A program made the position numbers and the translations under genes. A stretch of 7,520 bases of DNA from Acidobacteriaceae bacterium (GTDB lineage: Bacteria; Acidobacteriota; Vicinamibacteria; Vicinamibacterales; CAVVIG01), in contig JAISPN010000039.1 in NCBI GenBank assembly GCA_031274845.1, positions 1-7,520 on the forward strand. The letters are read 5' to 3'. The notes beneath the pieces were generated by a model that did no database searches, was not told the DNA's origin, and worked only from the letters and a program-made list of their open reading frames with translations. How positions within the stretch are numbered: position 1 is the first letter of the stretch; each line of letters starts with the position of its first letter. Below, piece after piece: positions 1 through 7,102 of this stretch.

Positions 1-1
1 A

Positions 2-145
2 GAGTCAGGCACACCCGTAAAACTGTTCTTTCTTGCTTGCGTTCTCATCGCAGGGGTTTACGGCGCGGCCACCGTAAGTAGCCAAATTTTCTGTGTTCAA
101 GCCCTGCCGGCTGCGATCGGCTTGGTGCTGGTGATGCTGGCTTGA
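2..145 (+). CDS. C-terminal fragment of an integral membrane protein (5' end outside window)
   Basis: Frame 2 is open from the window edge for 47 codons and ends at TGA 143-145. The peptide is strongly hydrophobic, with two membrane-like stretches at about codons 7-21 and 34-47 of the fragment. Its start (E-S-x-x-P-x-x-L, then an L/I/V/G-rich stretch ending in G) resembles the last helix of small multidrug resistance (SMR, SugE/EmrE-type) transporters. However, SMR proteins normally end soon after that glycine, whereas this frame runs about 26 residues further through a second hydrophobic segment. The SMR link is therefore only a guess; another small membrane protein is equally possible. The stop lies 47 bases upstream of the next gene's ATG on the same strand, so the two could be co-transcribed. 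The open frame and hydrophobic composition are seen directly; the family is inferred. Confidence 0.4.
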   Translation, partial: ESGTPVKLFFLACVLIAGVYGAATVSSQIFCVQALPAAIGLVLVMLA

Positions 146-192
146 ATACACACGAATGCAGGTTTTGCCTTTTTCTTGTCAACGCAGGGAAT

Positions 193-1047
193 ATGACGAC
201 CGTCAATCAGCAAAGCATCATGGCCAGGAATGGCTGCATCATCCAAGCTGCGTTCTTTCGGCCAGATGGCGAGTCGAAGGCTGCGGCACTGATTGTTCCG
301 GCGATGGGCGTGAGCCAGAGTTACTACGCCGCGTTTGCCGCGTGGCTCGCCGCGCAAGGTTATCTTGTCGCCACGTTCGACTACTCCGGCATGGGGCAAT
401 CGAACAACGGCGACATTCGAAAGCTCAACCTCACTATCGTCGATTGGGCGCGTTTCGATTGCGATGCGATGATCGACGCAATTTCAGCCTTGGCGCCGAA
501 CAGACGTCTTTACTGGCTTGGCCACAGTCTTGGCGGCCAGATTCTGGGCTTTGTCCCTGATCGAAGCCGTATTGCCAAGGCCATTACTATCGCCACAGGG
601 AGCGGTTACTGGAAAGAGAACGCACCCAGCCTCAAGCGAAAGGTCTGGTGGTTGTGGTATGTCGTTGCCCCGCTGGCGACCAGGGTTTTCGGATATTTTC
701 CAGGAAAGCGGCTGCGCAAGGTCGGCGATTTACCGCGTGGCGTTATGGATCAATGGCGGCGGTGGTGTCTTGATCCGGAGTACGCCGTTGGCGCAGAAGG
801 CGACGATGCGCGGGCAAACTTTTCCGCTGTTACCACTCCCATCACATCGCTCTCGTTCGATGACGATGAATTGATATCCTTGCGCAACACGGCTTCGCTG
901 CACGCATGCTATGAGAACGCGCCGCGAACCATGAAGCGCATTTCACCGCGGGACATCGGCGCAAAGCGAATCGGGCATTTCGGGTTCTTCAACGCGCGAT
1001 TCGAGGGGGCTCTCTGGCAACAACATCTGTTGCCCGAACTATCTTGA
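193..1047 (+). CDS. alpha/beta hydrolase, COG4757-like
   Basis: A 284-residue serine hydrolase of the alpha/beta fold, probably cytoplasmic because no signal peptide is seen. The nucleophile elbow is G-H-S-L-G-G with Ser112. The acid is one of Asp223-225 in the S-F-D-D-D-E-L stretch, and the base is His262 in I-G-H-F-G-F-F. The order and spacing of this triad, the N-terminal P-A-M-G-V oxyanion region and the D-Y-S-G-M-G-x-S turn match the predicted hydrolases of COG4757, whose substrates are mostly unknown. An in-frame TTG at 142 would add 17 residues and overlap the upstream stop, but those residues look unconserved. ATG 193 has an AGGGA just upstream (closer than usual) and gives a normal N-terminus; ATG 220 is a further alternative. 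Codon third positions look less GC-rich than in the downstream genes. The fold is certain; the substrate is unknown. Confidence 0.85.
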   Translation: MTTVNQQSIMARNGCIIQAAFFRPDGESKAAALIVPAMGVSQSYYAAFAAWLAAQGYLVATFDYSGMGQSNNGDIRKLNLTIVDWARFDCDAMIDAISALAPNRRLYWLGHSLGGQILGFVPDRSRIAKAITIATGSGYWKENAPSLKRKVWWLWYVVAPLATRVFGYFPGKRLRKVGDLPRGVMDQWRRWCLDPEYAVGAEGDDARANFSAVTTPITSLSFDDDELISLRNTASLHACYENAPRTMKRISPRDIGAKRIGHFGFFNARFEGALWQQHLLPELS

Positions 1048-1094
1048 ACGCTATGCGTCCCCATTCATCGTTGTTCCGCTAGCTAGGCGTGCAT

Positions 1095-1100
1095 GAGGAA
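1095..1100 (+). promoter_or_regulatory. Shine-Dalgarno that sets the start of the FrnE-like gene
   Basis: GAGGAA lies six bases before ATG 1107. An upstream in-frame GTG at 1089 would add six residues but would place this sequence inside the gene, so ATG 1107 is preferred. Confidence 0.7.
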
Positions 1101-1106
1101 GACACC

Positions 1107-1763
1107 ATGAACCTGACCCCGATGAAGATTGATTTCGTCTCCGACGTGACCTGTCCGTGGTGCGCGGTCGGCTTGTCCTCGCTGCTACAAGCGCTCGATC
1201 AGACGAAGGACGCGCTGCACGCCACGCTGCACGTGCAGCCGTTTGAACTGAACCCCGAGATGCCGCCCGGCGGCGAAGATGTCACCGAGCATCTGGTGCG
1301 CAAATACGGCGGTCCGCCGGAGAAGTTTGCGCAAAGCCGCGCCGTCCTCAGCGAGCGTGGCGCCGCCGTCGGATTCCACTTCCATCCCGATGGGCGGGGA
1401 CGCATCTACAACACCTTCAACGCGCACCGGCTGCTGCACTGGGCCGGACTGCAACACGCGGATGCGCAGTTGGCGCTCAAGCGCGCGCTGCTCTCGGCCT
1501 ACCACGGCCGGGCCGAGGCGGTTGACACGGACGAAGTGTTGCTGGCCGCGGTCCGCAGCGCGGGGCTCGACGCCGATCGCGCCAAAGCCATTCTTGCCAG
1601 CGACGAGTATGCCGCCGACGTTCGTGCGGCTGAACGCGTCTGGCGTGACGCTGGCATTCACGCGGTGCCGGCCGTCGTCATCAACGATCGGCATTTGATT
1701 AGCGGCGCGCAGCCGCCCGAAGTGTTTGCGCAGGCGCTCCGTCAGATTGCCAGCGAGGAGTGA
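1107..1763 (+). CDS. DsbA-family thiol oxidoreductase, FrnE-like
   Basis: A 218-residue protein with the thioredoxin/DsbA fold interrupted by a helical domain. The redox motif C-P-W-C is at residues 16-19, directly after the first strand (F-V-S-D-V-T), as in FrnE/2-hydroxychromene-2-carboxylate isomerase relatives. The cis-proline loop is V187-P188, followed by V-V-I-N and the S-G-A-Q element typical of the family's end. Length fits FrnE proteins. There is no signal peptide, so it is expected in the cytoplasm, where FrnE homologues act as disulfide oxidoreductases or isomerases; some sit in polyketide or stress-response loci. The N-terminal T-C-P-W-C-A-V-G differs slightly from the commoner C-P-W-C-Y-I-G. 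It is preceded by the hydrolase on the same strand (59-base gap) and converges on the methyltransferase. The family is sure; the physiological partner is unknown. Confidence 0.88.
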   Translation: MNLTPMKIDFVSDVTCPWCAVGLSSLLQALDQTKDALHATLHVQPFELNPEMPPGGEDVTEHLVRKYGGPPEKFAQSRAVLSERGAAVGFHFHPDGRGRIYNTFNAHRLLHWAGLQHADAQLALKRALLSAYHGRAEAVDTDEVLLAAVRSAGLDADRAKAILASDEYAADVRAAERVWRDAGIHAVPAVVINDRHLISGAQPPEVFAQALRQIASEE

Positions 1764-1783
1764 ACGGCGCGGAGACGTGAACC

Positions 1784-2434
1784 TTATTTCACCGCGACGA
1801 GGCAGGCGTAATTCTGAGCTGGTGTGGGCGTGTCGAGTTCAGGCTCGAAATGGCGCAGCGAGACCGGGTTGACGAAACCTGCCCGGCGCAAGAGTTCCAG
1901 ATGCCGCGCGATCTCAAACCGGCCCGCCTCGTAGTCCCACGCGGTGCCGTCTGGCTTGATGAAGTCGCCATTTGCCAGCACGCCGCCGGTGGGAAGCGTC
2001 TCGAAGCCGCGCGCATACACATCCGCCACGGCCTGCTGGCTTCCCAGATCGTGCAAGGTCCAGGTCGAGATGATGGCGTGCGGCTGGTGCGTCAGGCGTG
2101 ACGGCCACGACTGGTCCATCAGATCGGCCATGGAGAAAGTCACTCGTGCCGCCAGTTCGCCCAGCGTCCGTTTCGCTACCTCGAAGAACGCCGTGGAGAA
2201 ATCCACCCCTTCGTACTGGAGCGTCGTGTGGCGTTGGAGAATGTATCGCGCCAGATAGCCCGGTCCCAGACCGAGTTCGAGGACATGCGGATCGCTGACA
2301 GGGAGTTGGCGAATCTGGTTCAGGATCAGATCGAATAACGCCAGCCTCGCCGCGGACGGGACGAAACGGTCGGCCCAGTCCTGCGCAAACGCCGCGTCGT
2401 GAAATTCGTGGTGGGCGCCGACAAATCCGCGCAT
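1784..2434 (-). CDS. class I SAM-dependent methyltransferase
   Basis: A 216-residue soluble protein with a Rossmann-like methyltransferase fold. Motif I is V-L-E-L-G-L-G-P-G at residues 51-59, which binds S-adenosylmethionine. Asp78 in G-V-D-F-S sits at the end of strand 2, where the ribose hydroxyls are bound, and A-D-L (Asp104) fits the adenine-contacting motif. A strand with S-T-W-T-L-H-D-L follows, as in the ubiquinone/small-molecule methyltransferase group. The same frame stays open far upstream to about 3100, but that part is antisense to the isonitrile hydratase gene, so ATG 2434 is chosen; its ribosome binding site is weak. The TAA lies 20 bases from the stop of the convergent FrnE-like gene. 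The gene is divergent from the hydratase with 51 bases between starts. No feature identifies the acceptor substrate. Confidence 0.82.
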   Translation of the reverse strand: MRGFVGAHHEFHDAAFAQDWADRFVPSAARLALFDLILNQIRQLPVSDPHVLELGLGPGYLARYILQRHTTLQYEGVDFSTAFFEVAKRTLGELAARVTFSMADLMDQSWPSRLTHQPHAIISTWTLHDLGSQQAVADVYARGFETLPTGGVLANGDFIKPDGTAWDYEAGRFEIARHLELLRRAGFVNPVSLRHFEPELDTPTPAQNYACLVAVK

Positions 2435-2485
2435 GGACGCGTCGCCAATATTGACTGAGACAGGTGACAGAAGAAAGGATGAATC
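2435..2485. promoter_or_regulatory. divergent intergenic region with an 8-bp palindrome
   Basis: Only 51 bases separate the methyltransferase start from the isonitrile hydratase start, so both promoters or a shared control site must fit here or overlap the coding ends. The stretch holds a perfect palindrome CAATATTG at 2446-2453 and two TGAC steps 13 bases apart (2452 and 2465). TTGACT at 2451-2456 could be a -35 for the plus strand, but no convincing -10 follows at the right distance. AAAGGA at 2474-2479 is the ribosome binding site for ATG 2486. A regulatory role is inferred. Confidence 0.3.
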
Positions 2486-3178
2486 ATGGAACCTCGCATC
2501 GGACTGCTCGTCTTTCCGCACGTTCAGCAACTCGATCTGACCGGGCCGTACGAGGTGTTTCATCTGGCGCATGGCCTGACGGTCGATCTCGTCTGGAAAA
2601 CGCGCGAGCCGGTGACATCGACAACCGGGCTGGTCTTTACGCCCACGCGCACCTTCGACGACTGCCCGCCGCTGGACGTCCTGTGCGTGCCGGGCGGCGC
2701 CGGCATCAATAGGCTGCTGCAAGATACTGCCACGCTGGAATTCATCCGCCGTCAGGCGGAAGGCGCGCGCTTCGTCACATCGGTGTGTACGGGCTCCATG
2801 GTGCTGGCCGCGGCGGGACTCCTTGAAGGCAAACGGGCAACCAGCCACTGGGCCGCGCGGGATTTGCTGGCCGCGTTTGGCGCCACGCCTGTGGCCGAGC
2901 GCGTCGTGCGCGACGGCAAATTCATCACGGCCGGCGGCATCACGTCGGGGATCGACTTCGGCCTCACCGTCGTGGCCGAACTGTTGGGACAGGTCGAAGC
3001 GGAGACAGTCCAACTCGGGCTTGAATATGCGCCCCACCCGCCGTTCGATGCGGGGACGCCAGCATCGGCTTCGCCGGACGTGGTGGCCACGGCGCGTCAA
3101 CGCACGGCGGAGTCGCGCGCCACACGCGAGCGCATCGTTGGCGAGTTGCGGCCGGAGTGGCGCGGCGCTGACCAGTGA
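2486..3178 (+). CDS. inhA: isonitrile hydratase (DJ-1/PfpI family)
   Basis: A 230-residue cytoplasmic enzyme predicted to hydrate isonitriles (isocyanides) to N-substituted formamides. The family is the DJ-1/PfpI glutamine-amidotransferase-like fold. The sequence aligns throughout with the Pseudomonas isocyanide hydratases as I remember them. The nucleophile is Cys101 in the elbow V-T-S-V-C-T-G-S, with Thr102 beside it. Asp17 in Q-L-D-L-T-G-P is the partner acid, and Gly150 is at the position known to affect cysteine-helix dynamics in the Pseudomonas enzyme. All three fall at the same residue numbers as in that enzyme. There is no C-terminal AraC-type DNA-binding domain, so this is not a GlxA/FtrA-type regulator. 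The start is set by AAAGGA six bases upstream of ATG 2486. It is divergent from a methyltransferase and converges on the VWA-like gene. The symbol follows the pseudomonad usage and is unrelated to mycobacterial enoyl-ACP reductase InhA. Confidence 0.85.
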   Translation: MEPRIGLLVFPHVQQLDLTGPYEVFHLAHGLTVDLVWKTREPVTSTTGLVFTPTRTFDDCPPLDVLCVPGGAGINRLLQDTATLEFIRRQAEGARFVTSVCTGSMVLAAAGLLEGKRATSHWAARDLLAAFGATPVAERVVRDGKFITAGGITSGIDFGLTVVAELLGQVEAETVQLGLEYAPHPPFDAGTPASASPDVVATARQRTAESRATRERIVGELRPEWRGADQ

Positions 3179-3247
3179 CGGCGCTGGACACGCGCGGTGT
3201 CTGATTAGTGCTGACGAGCCGTTCGTGATCTGAAGGACAGAGTGAGG

Positions 3248-4087
3248 TTAGCGGCCGACGCCCATGCCCAGCACGATGGCGCCGGGTTTTTTCACGCCCA
3301 CGCGGACGTCGCCTTCGTGCGCGTGCTCGGGTTCCAGATAGGAAATCATGAGCTCGGTCGACATGCGATCGGCCAGGCGATCGAGCGCGATGCCGTACGA
3401 CGCGGGTGAGAAGATCGGCGTGTACTGACCGCGCGTCTGCTCGGAGAGGCCGCGCAGCAGATCCGGGATCGCGTTCTCCGGATCGTCGCCGCGTGGTTGC
3501 AGCGCGACGACGTGCAGCGGCGCGTGCGTCTCGACGATGAAGGGGAGCAGATCGCTATTGATTGTGGCTCTCGCATCGACCGGGCCCGCGGTGACAAGGA
3601 CGATGGCCGCGAATGGCGCGCCGGTGTCTCGAACGAGCCGCGCCGCCATGCCGACGACGGGAAGAATCGCCGCCGCTGGTGCCGGGCGCAGCGGTGTCGT
3701 GGTCAGCCGTTCGAGCACCGTCGCGCGATCGTCGTCGAACGTCGCGAGCATCTCCCGGTCGTTCGAGAAGAGCCCCACCGCCAGCGGACGTTCGCCGATC
3801 CGCTCGACGAACCGCTTGGCCGCGTCACGAATCGCGACGCCAAACCGTTCGTCGCGTCCATCGTCCAGCAGGAGAACGATGGGGTAGTCGGCGACGTGCA
3901 GATCGATGACCTCGCGTGGTTCGCCAGCTTCAGTGATGACGAAATCATCCGCCTCGACATCGACCTGCGGAATGCCGCGCGTATCGACTACGGTCGCCAG
4001 CACGACTTTCCCCGTGGCCATCTGCGCCGACACCGGCATTCCCGTGGCGCCGATGAGCAACAACGCGAGGACGTACCGGAAGAGCAT
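3248..4087 (-). CDS. exported VWFA-related protein (Acidobacterial type), degenerate MIDAS
   Basis: A 279-residue protein with a signal peptide: a hydrophobic core at about residues 5-16 and likely cleavage after V-S-A (residue 21). Residues 28-60 hold a strand-rich element with T-V-V-D-T-R-G-I-P and D-D-F-V-I-T-E-A-G-E-P, typical of the N-terminal part of VWFA-related Acidobacterial proteins (TIGR03436-like). A von Willebrand A-like domain follows at about 69-225, and a short strand-rich tail at about 245-268. At the metal-ion-dependent adhesion site, the usual D-x-S-x-S after the first strand reads D-D-G-R-D (residues 75-79). Both serines are absent, so metal-dependent ligand binding is doubtful. 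The protein is expected outside the cytoplasmic membrane. It is the last gene of the putative minus-strand operon, 18 bases after the TPR-sulfatase stop. ATG 4087 is the start; the ribosome binding site is weak. Ligand and role are unknown. Confidence 0.75.
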   Translation of the reverse strand: MLFRYVLALLLIGATGMPVSAQMATGKVVLATVVDTRGIPQVDVEADDFVITEAGEPREVIDLHVADYPIVLLLDDGRDERFGVAIRDAAKRFVERIGERPLAVGLFSNDREMLATFDDDRATVLERLTTTPLRPAPAAAILPVVGMAARLVRDTGAPFAAIVLVTAGPVDARATINSDLLPFIVETHAPLHVVALQPRGDDPENAIPDLLRGLSEQTRGQYTPIFSPASYGIALDRLADRMSTELMISYLEPEHAHEGDVRVGVKKPGAIVLGMGVGR

Positions 4088-4105
4088 GGTCGTCAGTGCG
4101 GTTCG

Positions 4106-6139
4106 TCAGCGAGAGAGTGCCGCCGCTTCGTCGGTGCGGCCCGTGGCCTTGTAGACAGACATGAGGCCCGTGCGGGCGCGCACGCTGTGCGGATGCACTT
4201 CGAGTTCCCGCGTGAAGAGGTACTCGGCTTCCGCGTAGCGAGCGGTCGCGGCCAGCGCTTCGGCCGTCACGAGACGCAGATCCGCGAGCGACTCCTCGGG
4301 CCGTTTGTCCATCGCCGCCATGGCGGGTTCGAAGGCGTCGAGCGCGTCCGCGTACCGCTTGCGATCGAAGGCGATGCGGCCGGTGATGTATCCGCTGACC
4401 GGACGATCGGGGACGAGTTCTTCGGCGAGCGCCGCTTCGTGGCGCGCGTCTCCGGGATTGCGCGCGGCGAGCGCGGCTTGCGCCAAGATCTCGTGAGCTG
4501 CCGCGTGCTCGGCGGGTTCCGCGGTGGGCGCGTCGAGGATGGCGCGCGCAAGCCGCCGCGCCTCGTCGAGCTTTCGCGCGCGCAAGGCGGCGCTTGCGGC
4601 GCCGAACTGCGCGTTGAGATTGGTGGGCAGCAGCGCGAGCGCGTGTTTCCATGCGTCGAGCGCGATGTCGTTACGCTCGGCGTCCCGGGCGATTTCCGCT
4701 ACGTGACGCCAGATGTCGGGATTGTCTTTCGTGGCGGCGGCGAGCGCGCGGAACTCGTCGAGCGCGGCCACGATCTCGCCTGCGTTCAGCCGCGCCACCG
4801 CGCGGCGAAACTGCTCGACGGTACGAACACCATCCTTGACGTCGGAAGGTTCAGTTGACGGCTGCGAAGGCGTGAACGTGCCGACGTAGCCGAGCGCTTC
4901 GAGCATCTCGCGATCGGCCGCCGTCACCGGCGCCATCGCCGCGGCCGGACCTGTGGCCGACAGATCCTTCAACGCGGCTTTCAGCTGAGCGGCGATCGCT
5001 GGCTGCGCGGCGGCGATGTTCTGCCGCTCGGCGGGATCGGCATCGAGGTCGTAGAGTTCTTCGCGCGGCGACGCGATGTAGCGGTAGCGCCCGTCGGTGA
5101 CGCTGGTGACGTCGGCCCAGCCGAAGTGATAGGCGCCGAACAGCGATTCCGAGTAGGCGCGCGCGGGTCTGAACGTCGTGCTGCCGGCGAAGAGCGGCGT
5201 CAGCGAGCGGCCGCGCACGGTGCCGGGGATGGGCGCTTTCGTCAGGTCGAGCACGGTCGGCGCGATGTCGATCAGTTGCACGACATCGTTCACCCGGCGT
5301 CCACGCGCGTCGCTCTCCGGTTGCTTGATGATGAGCGGCACGCGGACGCTCTCGTCGTACGTCAGCAGGCCATGGCCGCTCTCGCCGTGGTCGCCGAGCC
5401 CTTCGCCGTGATCCGAGAGCACGATGATCGTCGAGCGATCGTAGAGCTGGTGCGCTTTCAGATACTGCACCAGCCGTCCGACCGCCGCATCCGCTGACGC
5501 CACGCCAGCGTCGTAGCGTGCCGGGCTCGCATCAGGCGCGCTCGTGAGCGGATCGGCAAGGTTCAGGAAAAGCAGCGCGCGCGACGTGCCCAGCGAATCA
5601 AGCCAGTGCTCGGCCACCTGCTCGGCGTCGTTGCCCGCGCGCGTCAGCGGATGGCTGAACGCGGATGCCGGGCCAAGGTCGGCGTCAAAAAACGCGAACC
5701 CGCGATTGATGCCGGTGGCGGGACGGAGCAGGAACGACGACACGATGCCGCCCGTGGCGTAGCCGCGCGCGCTGAGCATGTCGGCCAGCGTCCGCTCGGA
5801 TGGTTTCAGCGTGAACCCCACGCCGTCGCGGACGCCATGTTCGAACGGCAGCCGGCCGGTGAAGAGTGACACGTGAGAGGGCAGTGTCTGCGGTACTTGC
5901 GCGTAGGCGTGCTCGAAGACGATGCCGTCCGTGGCGAGCGCGTCGAGATGTGGCGTGGCCGTGCCTCGGCCGCCGTAGCTCAAGAGACGATCGGCGCGGA
6001 GCGCATCGATCGAGATGAGCACGATCGGACCGTTGACCGGCGCCGAGGCGCGTGCATAGCGCCATCCGCCGACCGCCGCGAGGAGAGTGCCGAGACCGAC
6101 GAGCGCGAGGATAACTGTGTGGCGAACCGGGCGGGACAA
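4106..6139 (-). CDS. membrane-anchored sulfatase-fold protein with C-terminal TPR half, TTG start
   Basis: A 677-residue protein. Residues about 8-24 form one membrane segment, so the rest is probably periplasmic. Residues 38-395 are a sulfatase/alkaline-phosphatase-superfamily domain: I-S-I-D-A-L-R-A-D (Asp45) supplies the first metal ligand, S-D-H-G-E-G (Asp243, His244) the later ones, and H-G-L-L-T-Y-D-E-S (His256) the following conserved His-Gly. In place of C/S-x-P-S-R, which carries the formylglycine of real sulfatases, the sequence reads T-L-P-S-H with Thr85. The central D-P-H-x-P-Y element is reduced to A-D-P-L without its histidine. An A-L-G-Y-V-G linker at 415-420 leads to helical TPR-like repeats at about 438-677. 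The start is TTG 6139-6137, immediately after the in-frame TAG of the upstream gene; GAAGAAG just before could act as a weak ribosome binding site. A phosphotransferase, a phosphodiesterase or a non-catalytic binding role is more likely than sulfate ester hydrolysis. Confidence 0.82.
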   Translation of the reverse strand: MSRPVRHTVILALVGLGTLLAAVGGWRYARASAPVNGPIVLISIDALRADRLLSYGGRGTATPHLDALATDGIVFEHAYAQVPQTLPSHVSLFTGRLPFEHGVRDGVGFTLKPSERTLADMLSARGYATGGIVSSFLLRPATGINRGFAFFDADLGPASAFSHPLTRAGNDAEQVAEHWLDSLGTSRALLFLNLADPLTSAPDASPARYDAGVASADAAVGRLVQYLKAHQLYDRSTIIVLSDHGEGLGDHGESGHGLLTYDESVRVPLIIKQPESDARGRRVNDVVQLIDIAPTVLDLTKAPIPGTVRGRSLTPLFAGSTTFRPARAYSESLFGAYHFGWADVTSVTDGRYRYIASPREELYDLDADPAERQNIAAAQPAIAAQLKAALKDLSATGPAAAMAPVTAADREMLEALGYVGTFTPSQPSTEPSDVKDGVRTVEQFRRAVARLNAGEIVAALDEFRALAAATKDNPDIWRHVAEIARDAERNDIALDAWKHALALLPTNLNAQFGAASAALRARKLDEARRLARAILDAPTAEPAEHAAAHEILAQAALAARNPGDARHEAALAEELVPDRPVSGYITGRIAFDRKRYADALDAFEPAMAAMDKRPEESLADLRLVTAEALAATARYAEAEYLFTRELEVHPHSVRARTGLMSVYKATGRTDEAAALSR

Positions 6140-7069
6140 CTACTTCTTCAGCGACTCGAGCGAAGACTTTGCCAAGGCTGCTTCCGGTGAGGCCGGATCG
6201 ACGGCGATCGCCTCGGTGAGCAGCCGGGTCGCGTCGGCGCTGTTGCCCTGCTCCATGGCCGCCAGTCCCAGCTTGTAGCGCGGCTTTCCCCATGACGGAT
6301 CGGCGTCGGCGGCTTTGCGATACCAGGCCGCCGCGTCGGCGGCGTGCTGCGCCTCTTTGAGTTCGGCCAGCGCGAAGAAAATTTCACGGCTGGCGTGGGG
6401 GCCGGTGGCGGCTGCCGTGAGCCCCTCTTCCGCCTTGCTCGTGTCGCCCTTGGCCTGATACGTCTCGGCAATCCCGAGGTACGCCTGCGCGTTGCCGGGA
6501 TCGCTGACGAGCACCGCGTTGTAGGCCGTGAGCGCGGCGTCGTATTCCTTTTTCTGGCGATGCGCGGCGGCAATCTGCAGCTTGACGAAGCTGAGCGCGG
6601 GCGATTTGTCGGCGAGCGACTGGTAGGCCTCGATGGCCTGATCCCACTTTTGCTGCGCCATGAGCCGGTCGGCGGTGTCGAGCCCGGCCTGAATATCCCG
6701 GTTGGTGAGACCGCCGAGCGCGCCAAACTGTGTTTCGCCGGTGCGCTTCAGGACGAACGTGAGCGGCGGATTCGGAGCGCCCGTGCGGACGGTGAGGCTT
6801 CCGCCTTCGGTGGAGAAACCCGGCGCGGCGGCGGCGAATTTCCACAGGCCGGCGCGCAGGCCGAGCAGCGTGAAGCGCCCCTTGTCGTCTGTCGTCGAGG
6901 TGTAGGTCAGGCCGCTGTCTTCGTTGTCGGCCACGATGGTGACGCCCTTGAGCGGCTGTCCGTCGTCGCTCTTGACGACGCCGCTCACGCGGCCATTTTG
7001 GGCGTCGGCGACGCTGGCACAGAGCGCGACGAGCAGTGCCACGGAGAGGATGGGAAACAACCGGCCCAT
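6140..7069 (-). CDS. secreted carboxypeptidase-regulatory-like / TPR protein
   Basis: A 309-residue exported protein. Residues 1-23 are a signal peptide with cleavage predicted after A-D-A; a cysteine at 17 is not in a proper lipobox. Residues 26-108 form a carboxypeptidase-regulatory-like (CarboxypepD_reg) beta-sandwich: G-x-V-S-G-V-V, then G-Q-P-L-K-G-V-T, D-D-K-G-R-F-T-L and G-L-R-A-G-L-W. Residues about 125-295 carry four to five TPR units, the clearest at about 161-194, 195-228, 229-259 and 262-295 (ending in the A-x-x-x-D-P pattern). Both modules are protein-interaction folds, so a scaffold or envelope assembly role is inferred. ATG 7069 is chosen over the longer frame (to 7114) because a signal peptide begins there and GGAG lies nine bases upstream. 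The frame ends in L-K-K then TAG, followed directly by the TTG of the next gene. Confidence 0.82.
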   Translation of the reverse strand: MGRLFPILSVALLVALCASVADAQNGRVSGVVKSDDGQPLKGVTIVADNEDSGLTYTSTTDDKGRFTLLGLRAGLWKFAAAAPGFSTEGGSLTVRTGAPNPPLTFVLKRTGETQFGALGGLTNRDIQAGLDTADRLMAQQKWDQAIEAYQSLADKSPALSFVKLQIAAAHRQKKEYDAALTAYNAVLVSDPGNAQAYLGIAETYQAKGDTSKAEEGLTAAATGPHASREIFFALAELKEAQHAADAAAWYRKAADADPSWGKPRYKLGLAAMEQGNSADATRLLTEAIAVDPASPEAALAKSSLESLKK

Positions 7070-7078
7070 AGTGCAAGT

Positions 7079-7082
7079 CTCC
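7079..7082 (-). promoter_or_regulatory. ribosome binding site for the TPR/carboxypeptidase-regulatory gene
   Basis: The minus strand reads GGAG here, nine bases before ATG 7069. It supports that start and argues against the frame extension to 7114. Confidence 0.55.
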
Positions 7083-7102
7083 AGAGGTGATTCGCGCTGG
7101 TC

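Noticed and set aside
1079..1086. CTAGCTAG palindrome upstream of the FrnE-like gene
   Set aside because: Short palindromes like this are expected by chance and there is no second copy or promoter context.
2435..3100. N-terminal extension of the methyltransferase frame (438 codons in total)
   Set aside because: It is antisense to the well-supported isonitrile hydratase, is rich in Arg/Gln/His like a shadow frame, and the methyltransferase fold is complete from ATG 2434.
3187..3201. GACAC-GCGCG-GTGTC hairpin between the convergent hydratase and VWA-like genes
   Set aside because: The stem is only five pairs and no T-run follows on either strand, so it is not a convincing intrinsic terminator.
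3497..4858. 453-codon plus-strand open frame
   Set aside because: It lies antisense to the VWA-like and TPR-sulfatase genes; its Arg-rich, motif-free product is typical of a shadow in GC-rich DNA.
7009..7021. Possible lipobox at Cys17 of the secreted TPR protein
   Set aside because: The residues before the cysteine (V-A-L-C) do not fit the lipobox consensus, and a better signal peptidase I site (A-D-A) follows.
6344..7090. 248-codon plus-strand open frame
   Set aside because: It is antisense to the secreted TPR gene, which has clear domains, a signal peptide and a ribosome binding site; the plus frame has none.
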